From contig NZ_CP009227.1 in NCBI RefSeq assembly GCF_000775995.1, forward strand, positions 1 through 64,000: 64,000 bases of DNA. The letters run 5' to 3'. The translations under genes were made by a program, and so were the position numbers. Origin of the DNA: Treponema sp. OMZ 838. GTDB taxonomy: Bacteria; Spirochaetota; Spirochaetia; Treponematales; Treponemataceae. The notes beneath the pieces were generated by a model, which had not been told where the DNA came from, made no database searches, and saw only the letters and a program-made list of their open reading frames with translations. This document shows, in pieces, positions 8,616 through 15,724 of this stretch; the first letter of the stretch is position 1; every line of letters begins with the position of its first letter.

Positions 8616-8694
8616 ATGCGTTTACCCGTCTGCCAAAAAAAATGTGCGAAAATTTATCCAAAATTTCGCACAAAAGGGTATGGTAAACGCATCA
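8616..8694. repeat. Palindromic element, copy 1
   Basis: Outer 13-bp perfect arms TGATGCGTTTACC (8616-8628) and GGTAAACGCATCA (8682-8694); inner arms TGTGCGAAA (8643-8651) and TTTCGCACA (8664-8672). The same inner palindrome and outer motif recur at 53107-53292, showing a dispersed family. Size and structure fit a REP/MITE-like non-coding element. Confidence 0.7.
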
Positions 8695-8719
8695 ATGTGT
8701 GTGTCCTTTGCTCGATTTG

Positions 8720-8748
8720 TTGTTTTACTCCATATTTTTTGATACAAT
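8720..8748 (+). promoter_or_regulatory. Promoter of the methyltransferase gene
   Basis: TTGTTT (8720-8725), 17-bp spacer, TACAAT (8743-8748). Initiation would be expected near 8755, only about 6 nt before the ATG at 8761, where no Shine-Dalgarno sequence is present. Confidence 0.5.
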
Positions 8749-8760
8749 GCCTCACCATCT

Positions 8761-10011
8761 ATGAGTACCATCTACACGCCCGATCAGGCGGCGCAAGAAT
8801 GCCTGAATACTTCTATTATACAGCTTTCATTTTCCCGCCCGCGCAAGGGAATCGACGAAGCAAAGGCACGGCTTCGGCATATCACGATAAAAGGGAAAGC
8901 CGCGTATCAGCTGGAAACCGTTAAAAACAAGCAAGCATTTCAGAAAACAATTGAACCGGAGGCGGTATCCGGCACAATAGCGGAATGTTTCAGCCGTTTT
9001 AAAGCTGCGGAATGCCGCGGGCAAAAAGAACAGCTCTTTTTTTTACAGAACAACAAGGGAACCATCGCCCTTACCAAACGGCTCCCCTGCTCCGCTCCGC
9101 TCGCAGAAAACAACTGCGGCGGGCACAACAAGATAAAGAACTATCTTATTCCCGAAGGAACACCGCTTGCGTTCCTAATCGAACAGGGGGTGATGAATGC
9201 GGATGGCTCCGTCTTAAAGCAAAAATATCACAAGTTTAGGCAAATCAATAAATACCTCGAATTTATCGCCGGGGTTGAACCCTTTATACGGGATACGGTT
9301 GCCCGTTCCGGTAAGCCTTTTTCCATTACCGATTTCGGCTGCGGTAAGGCCTATTTGAGCTTTGCGCTTTATTATTATCTGCATGAACGGCAGCAGATTC
9401 CGGTACGGATTCACGGGCTGGATTTAAAGACCGAGGTTATCGAACACTGCTCCGCGCTGGCGAAACGGTGCGGCTATACGCATTTGGACTTTGCCGAAGG
9501 GAACATCGGCGACCATCCGCTGCCGGACGGTACCGGAATGATGGTATGCCTCCATGCCTGCGATACCGCAACCGATTTGGCGCTTGCTCAAGCTGTCCGC
9601 GCGCAGGTACCGATCATCTTTGCTGTTCCGTGCTGCCAGCATGAACTCTATGCCCAGCTTAAAACCCGAAAAGAAACATTCCGCACGGAAGATCACTTGC
9701 TGCTTCCCTTTATGGAGCACGGCATTATCACCGAGCGGTTTGCGTCGCTCTTAACCGACACTGCGCGGGCGCTCCTTTTACAAGCCTGCGGGTACACCGT
9801 GCAGATTATGGAATTTATCGAAACGGAACATACCCCTAAAAACATCCTGATCCATGCGGTAAAAAAAACACAAAGCGCCGGCCAAGCGGAACGGCTGAAA
9901 GAAACAGCGCTCCGGCAATACCGCCGCATCAAAGAAAGCTTTTGCATCGAACCGACTCTGGAACAGCTATTGAAGGATATGCTTCCGGCAAAACAACAGG
10001 AGAACTTATGA
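8761..10011 (+). CDS. Class I SAM-dependent methyltransferase
   Basis: 416 residues. The C-terminal two thirds is a Rossmann methyltransferase: SAM-binding motif DFGCGKAYLSF (about residue 198), acidic strand end HGLDLK, then LHACDTATD and PCCQHEL. These signatures belong to the Methyltransf_32-like family also seen in eukaryotic GSTCD proteins; substrate unknown, RNA is a reasonable guess. The N-terminal 130 residues are basic and may bind nucleic acid. The start was taken at the first ATG after a good promoter; there is no ribosome site. It overlaps mazG by 4 nt (ATGA), so the two genes and miaA form an operon. Confidence 0.7.
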   Translation: MSTIYTPDQAAQECLNTSIIQLSFSRPRKGIDEAKARLRHITIKGKAAYQLETVKNKQAFQKTIEPEAVSGTIAECFSRFKAAECRGQKEQLFFLQNNKGTIALTKRLPCSAPLAENNCGGHNKIKNYLIPEGTPLAFLIEQGVMNADGSVLKQKYHKFRQINKYLEFIAGVEPFIRDTVARSGKPFSITDFGCGKAYLSFALYYYLHERQQIPVRIHGLDLKTEVIEHCSALAKRCGYTHLDFAEGNIGDHPLPDGTGMMVCLHACDTATDLALAQAVRAQVPIIFAVPCCQHELYAQLKTRKETFRTEDHLLLPFMEHGIITERFASLLTDTARALLLQACGYTVQIMEFIETEHTPKNILIHAVKKTQSAGQAERLKETALRQYRRIKESFCIEPTLEQLLKDMLPAKQQENL

Positions 10012-10964
10012 CACAACCCAACAATACCGACAAAAACGAACAAGACTCAGCCGTTCATCCCCATACTGCGGCGATAGCGGCGCAGCCGGAAACAGCAGCC
10101 GCTGCAGAAGCATTTGCAGCGCTCTTTACCACGATTAAACGGCTGCGGGCGCCGGGCGGCTGTCCGTGGGACATCGAGCAAACTCCGATGACGCTGCGGT
10201 CAACGCTCCTTGAAGAAACGTATGAAACAATTGAAGCACTGGAAGAAGCCTCCGCGGACAGCGCAAAGTCCGTCCATGCGGCGGAAGAACTCGGCGACGT
10301 GCTTTTAAACATCGTGATGATTGCGTATATGTTTGAGCAGGAAGGAGCCTTTTCCGTCGCGAAGATGATCGGCGAGCTCAACGAAAAACTGATCAGGCGG
10401 CATCCCCACGTATTCGGACAAACGGCAGGCTTTCCCGACCCCGACGATACAAAAAAACCGGTTACGGCAGAAAAAGTGCTTGCGCAATGGGATACCATCA
10501 AAGATACCGTAGAAGGCCGTGCAAGCGCCTCCGCATTGGATTCTATTCCGAAAACCTTTCCGCCGCTCACCCGTGCGTACAAACTGCAAAAACGGGCGGC
10601 GAAAAAAGGCTTTGACTGGGATACGGCAGACGGGCCGCAGAAAAAAACAGAAGAAGAACTTGCGGAATTTACGGAAGCGCTTGCACACGGCACGCATGAA
10701 GAAGCGGAAGCGGAATTCGGAGACTTACTGTTCAGCTTGGTGAACACCGCGCGGCATTTACATATCGACCCCGCAATTGCGCTCAGCCGTACCAATGCAA
10801 AGTTTGAACGCCGCTTCCGCTTTGTCGAAAAACGCATGGCAGAATCCGGTATCCCCTGCTCCCACGACACTTTAGCCCAGATGGACAGCTTTTGGGAAGA
10901 AGCCAAGCGCATGGAAGCTCAAACTTCTGCCGCCCCATGCAGCAACGATAATGCCGCACTATAA
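10008..10964 (+). CDS. mazG: MazG nucleoside triphosphate pyrophosphohydrolase
   Basis: 318 residues from the ATG at 10008, which has AGGAGA upstream and overlaps the previous stop. Two MazG domains are visible: the first with GGCPWD and the metal-binding EExxE/ExxD pattern (LLEETYE ... EELGDVLLN), the second with EEELAEF ... EAEFGDLLFSLVN. This is the full tandem architecture of MazG, which hydrolyses (d)NTPs to monophosphates and clears damaged nucleotides or lowers ppGpp-type stress. Slightly longer than E. coli MazG (263) because of extended linkers and an Ala/Glu-rich N-terminus. Confidence 0.92.
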   Translation: MTQPNNTDKNEQDSAVHPHTAAIAAQPETAAAAEAFAALFTTIKRLRAPGGCPWDIEQTPMTLRSTLLEETYETIEALEEASADSAKSVHAAEELGDVLLNIVMIAYMFEQEGAFSVAKMIGELNEKLIRRHPHVFGQTAGFPDPDDTKKPVTAEKVLAQWDTIKDTVEGRASASALDSIPKTFPPLTRAYKLQKRAAKKGFDWDTADGPQKKTEEELAEFTEALAHGTHEEAEAEFGDLLFSLVNTARHLHIDPAIALSRTNAKFERRFRFVEKRMAESGIPCSHDTLAQMDSFWEEAKRMEAQTSAAPCSNDNAAL

Positions 10965-11898
10965 TTGCGCCGTAGTATTAGGCGCTACGGCAACAGGAAA
11001 AACGGCGCTTGCCGTCAAACTTGCGCACGCAAAATACGGTGAAATCATCTCCGCCGATTCCCGGCAAGTATACCGCGGACTCGATTTGGGTACGGGAAAG
11101 GATTTGCAGGAATACGGCAGCATTCCCTACCACCTTATCGACGTCTGCGATTTAAGCCGCGAGTTTACGGTCTTCCATTTTCAGCAGGAGGTGTACCGCA
11201 TCTTTCCGCAGCTTGTTGACAAAGGCGCATTGCCGATTATCGCAGGAGGCACCGGACTGTACCTCGATGCCATCCTCCGCGGCTATGAGCTGATTCCCGT
11301 CCCCGAAGACCCCGCATTGCGCGAAGCGCTGGCAACAAAAACACTGCCGGAGCTGCAAGATATGCTCATAGCGCTAAAGCCGGATATTCACAATAAAACC
11401 GACTTGGAACAGCCCGACCGCCTTGTCCGCGCTATCGAAATTGCCCGTTACCGGCAGGAACATCCCGAATCTGCCGCCGCGCATCTGCATGCTGTGCCGT
11501 CCATCAAGCCGAAGATCTACGGTATCTCTTTTGAGCGCAGCGTGTTACGCGAACGCATCCGCCGCCGCCTCATTGCCCGCATCGATGCCGGTATGATAGA
11601 AGAAACCGAACAAATCCATGCGCAGGGCTATTCGTGGGAGCGGCTCGAAAGCCTCGGTTTGGAATACCGCTTTACGGCGCAGTATCTGCAGGGGAAAATC
11701 GAAAGTAAAGAAGCCTATATTGAGCAGCTCTATCGGGCAATCGGACAATTTGCAAAACGGCAGGAAACATGGTTCCGGCGCATGGAACGGAACGGCATCG
11801 AAATAGAATGGATTGACGGCAATGAGGCCGCACAGCTGACGGCAGCGGCTCTTTCGGAAATGGAACCTCTGTATATGATTGAAAATGAGGGCAGATAA
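10951..11898 (+). CDS. miaA: tRNA dimethylallyltransferase, variant copy
   Basis: 315 residues. P-loop GATATGKTA at residues 10-18, then SADSRQVYRG with the catalytic Asp, YHLIDV, and GGTGLYLDA: the DMAPP-tRNA transferase core. It differs from the second copy at 44629 in the region that normally reads AIGYREF (here LEYRFTAQYL) and has KRQETWF near the end, so it is a divergent paralogue. MiaA adds the i6 group to A37 of UNN-reading tRNAs. The start overlaps mazG by 14 nt and lacks a clear ribosome site, implying coupling. Having two miaA genes suggests a split of tRNA targets or an altered substrate for one. Confidence 0.85.
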   Translation: MPHYNCAVVLGATATGKTALAVKLAHAKYGEIISADSRQVYRGLDLGTGKDLQEYGSIPYHLIDVCDLSREFTVFHFQQEVYRIFPQLVDKGALPIIAGGTGLYLDAILRGYELIPVPEDPALREALATKTLPELQDMLIALKPDIHNKTDLEQPDRLVRAIEIARYRQEHPESAAAHLHAVPSIKPKIYGISFERSVLRERIRRRLIARIDAGMIEETEQIHAQGYSWERLESLGLEYRFTAQYLQGKIESKEAYIEQLYRAIGQFAKRQETWFRRMERNGIEIEWIDGNEAAQLTAAALSEMEPLYMIENEGR

Positions 11899-11923
11899 TA
11901 ACAAATTTCTCAAAACGGGTCAA

Positions 11924-11951
11924 TTGACTAAAGCACGATTATCAGTATAAT
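11924..11951 (+). promoter_or_regulatory. Promoter of the TPR gene
   Basis: TTGACT (11924-11929), 16-bp spacer and perfect TATAAT (11946-11951). The start codon at 11963 is 11 nt beyond the -10 box, so the mRNA would have a leader of only a few nucleotides. Confidence 0.65.
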
Positions 11952-11962
11952 AATACGGAACT

Positions 11963-12778
11963 ATGATAGATCGTTCTGTTCAAACTTTATTGCAGCCCGC
12001 TCTTGTCTTTCTTAAGCAAGGGGACCTTGAGCAAGCGCATCTTAGTCTGGGGCGGCTGCTTGAACAGGATTTGGAAAACCCTCAAGTGATGTACACACTG
12101 AAGGGTGTTAGTTTCTGGCTTGATCGGGTGCGTTATTCACAAGCACTAGCCGATGATTTCTTGCGTGGTGAGTATATTATTTCTCAATGGAAGCCCTTTC
12201 TTGATTATATAAAAAAGAAAGGAGACTTTAACGAGCCGATTATCTATGCTCTTAAGTGCAGTGTGTTTACCATTGCGTTACGGTTATACCGATCGCTCTT
12301 AAACGGAACTGAGCCCATGCATAATACGGCAGAAATATATCGGAAAACAGGGCTTTGCTATAAAGCGCTCGGGGATTATGAAACAGCGATCAGCTGTTTA
12401 CGATATGCGGCTGATCTGAATACGGCTTCATCGGCCATTCCGGCGGAACTTGCTGATGCCTATGCTTTGAGCGGCGAAGTACGACTTGCGAAGATTTTTT
12501 TTCGAGAAGCACTCTTTAAAAACGCTTCAGAAATAGAGATATGTTTTCTTGAATCTGAAATTATCAGTGCACTCGTTACTAAAGTCGCGGATATAGGTTT
12601 TACAGGAGAGGAGTTGTTGGAGTGGCTTCCGGTTTACGGCGCCCTTGACGGCGTACTGAATGTAAAACGTGAGCTGAAAGCCTTGGAACTAGGGAAGCTG
12701 AAGCAGTCTATCTATATGCTTGAAAATGAGCTGAGGGAGAAGGATGTAAAAAATAAAAAATCCTTGTTCCCCGTTTAA
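11963..12778 (+). CDS. TPR-repeat protein
   Basis: 271 residues, no signal peptide. Two to three tetratricopeptide units are visible: one near residues 15-50 (GDLEQAHLSLGRLLEQD) and a clear pair at about 115-185 (YRKTGLCYKALGDYETAI and AELADAYALSGEVRLAK). Cytoplasmic scaffold role is likely. It lies directly upstream of the long greA gene, an arrangement I believe is shared with other treponemes; the greA N-terminal part is also TPR-like, so the two products might interact. No catalytic motif. Confidence 0.6.
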   Translation: MIDRSVQTLLQPALVFLKQGDLEQAHLSLGRLLEQDLENPQVMYTLKGVSFWLDRVRYSQALADDFLRGEYIISQWKPFLDYIKKKGDFNEPIIYALKCSVFTIALRLYRSLLNGTEPMHNTAEIYRKTGLCYKALGDYETAISCLRYAADLNTASSAIPAELADAYALSGEVRLAKIFFREALFKNASEIEICFLESEIISALVTKVADIGFTGEELLEWLPVYGALDGVLNVKRELKALELGKLKQSIYMLENELREKDVKNKKSLFPV

Positions 12779-12810
12779 TTAATTATTATTTTTGGCTTAT
12801 AGACCATTAT

Positions 12811-12903
12811 ATGAGTGGTACTGTTGAAAAGCCGAAAATCGATGAGATTCTTCTAAGAATTAAACTGCTCGACGAGAAAATCTATAACCGCTATATACGG
12901 TAA
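12811..12903 (+). CDS. Possible 30-residue peptide
   Basis: ATG at 12811 to TAA at 12903: a short amphipathic, Lys/Ile/Leu-rich helix-like peptide between the TPR gene and greA, ending 18 nt before the greA ATG. No good ribosome site. It might be a small independent protein or the remnant of a longer C-terminus of the TPR gene; evidence is weak. Confidence 0.25.
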   Translation: MSGTVEKPKIDEILLRIKLLDEKIYNRYIR

Positions 12904-12921
12904 TGACACAGTGAGGTGAAT

Positions 12922-15603
12922 ATGTCAGATGTATTAGAAAAGAATGTCCGCGATATATTTAATGAGGAAAAATGGACACGTGCTGCCATTACAAATTATT
13001 CCATTAACAATTTTAAAGAACTCGATACACTTATTGAAGAAGCAAAAAAGAACCGTTATCTGGACGAATTAAAAGCGTTGTCCGATGAACATCTCTCTCA
13101 TAATAAAACAAGTATTACGGCATTGTATATTTCAAGTATCATTGCCCTTTCCAAGCAGCTCCTCGATGACTCTTCGCTCATAACGCTGGTAACCATTTTT
13201 ATCGATAACCATCGGATGCAGATCGTTGAATATCTTTGTCAGCGGGTACTTGAATTCGGAGACTCAAAATTTGCGCTTAGGACTTTAGCCAACTGCTACA
13301 AAGAATCCGGTAATGGCGATATTTATGACATCTGGGAACGGCTTACCCGTATCGACTATGAAGAAGCTGATATTCCGAAACAACTTGCCGAACGGTATCA
13401 GCAAATGGGCGATATGGAAAAAGCGGTTGAGTATTACAAAAAGGCCTTATATCGTTATATCAACCGTCATTCTTATACTGCCGTAAAAGAGGTATGGGCA
13501 CGTTTGGTGGAGTTGGTCCCGCAAGAAATCGACTTTTTCTATCATGTACAACGGAAAATAGCGGATCATCTCGGTGCAGAACGGGGCGCCGCGCTCATGC
13601 AGGACTTGTATGATTATTATAAAAAAGAAAAAGATTGGAATACCGCTATCGATATTTTAAAACTGGTGCTCACCAGCGATGATAAAGATAACTGGGCGCG
13701 GAAGGAAATTGTCGAATGCTTTAGAGAAAAGTATGCATCACACAGTCAGCTTGAAGAATACATAAAAGTATCCAATTTGACACAAAGCTGGCGAAACGTT
13801 TTTGAAGCTATCGATGATTTTGAAAAGCATATTTCTTTCGATGAAGGTTGCTTTGTATTCCACCGGACATGGGGCGTCGGACGCATCGCAAAAGTAAACA
13901 ATGATGAATTGGTTATCGACTTTGCAAAGAAACGCGGTCATACGATGAGTCTTAAGATGGGGATTACGGCTCTCCAGACGCTGGATAAAGATCATATCTG
14001 GGTATTAAAATCGATTATGAAGCGCGATGAACTGGCCGCAAAGGTGAAAACAAATCCCGAATGGGCGTTGAAAAACATCATCCGCAGCTTTGATAACAAC
14101 TGTGATTTTAAGCGGATTAAGCATGAGCTGGTTCCCTCACTGTTGACCGATAAAGAATGGACAACATGGAGTACCAAGGCACGGAAAGTCGTCAAAGAAA
14201 ACCCCGAATTCGGTATTAATCCTACCAATATCGATTTCTACACGGTACATACTCGTCCGATTTCACTGGAAGAAAAACTGTCGAACGAATTTAAAGCACA
14301 GAAAAATTTCTTTGAGCGGGTTGAAATCATCTTTAATGTGATGGAAAGCGGTGATACGGACTCAGACAGCTTTCAAGATATGATTAATTACTTTGATGCC
14401 TTCCTCAAAGCATTTAGTCAAGTGAATGAACAAGTGATTGCGGCCTATTTAGTCATGTCAAAACTGACCGCAGCGCTGCCGCACCTGAGTGTAACGCAAC
14501 ACCATAATTTTGCGGAATTATTCGCGCAGATAGAGAACCCTGCAGCCATATATCGTGACATAGAAAATAAAGAGCTTCGGAGCGCATATCTCCGCAACAT
14601 TAAAAACCTTGTTCCGGATTGGAGCGATCAATATATCCGCCTATTCCCCGTAGTACTCTCTGCAGAAATACTTAATCCGCTGCTTGAAGAATACCCTGAA
14701 AAGGTAAAAGACCTCGTACTGACCTGCTTCAAAGACTATAAAGAATACCGTGAAGCGGTTATTTGGTTCTTCAAAAATGCTCAGGAAGAGCAATGGTTTA
14801 AAGATCTGAATATCGATTATGAACATGAGATTATTGTTCTTATTCATATCCTCGATATAACATACCGAGAAATTGCAAGCCGGCGGAATACCACCGAGAA
14901 CCGGAAAATCAACAAGCAGATCCATACCATTCTCTTCGGTAAGGAAGCCTTGCTCGAAAACTTTATTCTCGACCATGATGAAGATGCCGTTACAAGACTC
15001 TATACGCTGGTCAGCGATATTAAGGACTTGGATCCGCCGATTAAGATGCAGCTGCGTAACCGTATTCTTGAAAAGTATAAAAATTTTAAATTCTTTGACG
15101 AAGTTGAAAAAACGGTTACGGGACGCGGCTTAATCGTAACGTCGAAAATGCTTGAAGAAAAGAAAAAAGAGCTTCAGCGGCTTATTGAAGTTGAAATACC
15201 GCGTAACTCGAAAGAAGTCGGTTTTGCACTCTCCTTGGGCGACTTGCGTGAAAACTCCGAATATAAAGCTGCAAAAGAAGAGCAGAATAGGCTTAACAAC
15301 ACGGTAAGCCGCTTGCAGGAAGAACTGGAACGGGCTCAAGTATTTGATCCTACGACCATTACAACAACGCGTGTCGGTTTTGGGACTATTGTCGTACTGG
15401 AAAAACCCGGCAACAGCGAAAAAGAAACCTATACTATCCTGGGCCCGTGGGAGTCGGATCCTGAAAACGGTGTCATATCGTATATGTCGCCTCTGGGTAC
15501 GAATCTCTTAAACCACAAGGTAGGAGAAACGCTTTCGTTCATGGTAAACGAAGAAGAAAAGACGTATAAACTCCTCGATATTTCTGCCGCTGTAATCGAT
15601 TGA
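12922..15603 (+). CDS. greA: Long spirochaetal transcription elongation factor GreA
   Basis: 893 residues from the ATG at 12922, which has GAGGTGA 5 nt upstream (a GTG six bases earlier is less likely). The last about 160 residues are a complete GreA: an N-terminal coiled coil carrying the signature GDLRENSEY (about 772-780) and a C-terminal FKBP-like domain ending in KLLDISAAV. GreA stimulates cleavage of backtracked RNA in RNA polymerase. In front are about 300 residues of TPR-like helical repeats and, at about 308-360, a compact beta domain (HRTWGVGRI ... VIDF) resembling the CarD/RID fold that binds the polymerase beta subunit. Ordinary GreA is about 158 residues; the extended form is typical of spirochaetes. 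Confidence 0.9.
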   Translation: MSDVLEKNVRDIFNEEKWTRAAITNYSINNFKELDTLIEEAKKNRYLDELKALSDEHLSHNKTSITALYISSIIALSKQLLDDSSLITLVTIFIDNHRMQIVEYLCQRVLEFGDSKFALRTLANCYKESGNGDIYDIWERLTRIDYEEADIPKQLAERYQQMGDMEKAVEYYKKALYRYINRHSYTAVKEVWARLVELVPQEIDFFYHVQRKIADHLGAERGAALMQDLYDYYKKEKDWNTAIDILKLVLTSDDKDNWARKEIVECFREKYASHSQLEEYIKVSNLTQSWRNVFEAIDDFEKHISFDEGCFVFHRTWGVGRIAKVNNDELVIDFAKKRGHTMSLKMGITALQTLDKDHIWVLKSIMKRDELAAKVKTNPEWALKNIIRSFDNNCDFKRIKHELVPSLLTDKEWTTWSTKARKVVKENPEFGINPTNIDFYTVHTRPISLEEKLSNEFKAQKNFFERVEIIFNVMESGDTDSDSFQDMINYFDAFLKAFSQVNEQVIAAYLVMSKLTAALPHLSVTQHHNFAELFAQIENPAAIYRDIENKELRSAYLRNIKNLVPDWSDQYIRLFPVVLSAEILNPLLEEYPEKVKDLVLTCFKDYKEYREAVIWFFKNAQEEQWFKDLNIDYEHEIIVLIHILDITYREIASRRNTTENRKINKQIHTILFGKEALLENFILDHDEDAVTRLYTLVSDIKDLDPPIKMQLRNRILEKYKNFKFFDEVEKTVTGRGLIVTSKMLEEKKKELQRLIEVEIPRNSKEVGFALSLGDLRENSEYKAAKEEQNRLNNTVSRLQEELERAQVFDPTTITTTRVGFGTIVVLEKPGNSEKETYTILGPWESDPENGVISYMSPLGTNLLNHKVGETLSFMVNEEEKTYKLLDISAAVID

Positions 15604-15655
15604 TACGAAAGGAGACCGTAAAATTAACCAAGTTTTTAAAGGTGTCCGATAATAT

Positions 15656-15698
15656 AAAAAAGAGCCTCTGCAACTTACTCATTTGTAGGGGCTCTTTT
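15656..15698 (+). terminator. Terminator after greA
   Basis: AAAAAGAGCC and GGCTCTTTTT arms, with further CT/AG and CAA/TTG pairings inside, followed by T-rich sequence. It sits 53 nt after the greA stop and before the ribosome site of the VWA gene. Confidence 0.75.
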
Positions 15699-15724
15699 TA
15701 GATAACTGTAAAGGGGAGTATATA

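Noticed and set aside
8455-8673. Minus-strand 72-codon frame in the palindromic region after the integrase
   Set aside because: Most of it is made of the inverted repeats, with no ribosome site; more likely non-coding repeat DNA.
8078-8760. tRNA or tmRNA as the prophage attachment site
   Set aside because: No cloverleaf, T-loop or tmRNA-like sequence is present between the integrase and the first host gene.
10055-10912. Long minus-strand frame opposite mazG (285 codons)
   Set aside because: It is the mirror of a clear MazG gene; composition is Ser/Ala/Arg-rich with no motif, an effect of codon bias on the opposite strand.
15601-15724. Riboswitch before the VWA gene
   Set aside because: The structure there is a simple terminator hairpin for greA with no conserved aptamer elements visible.
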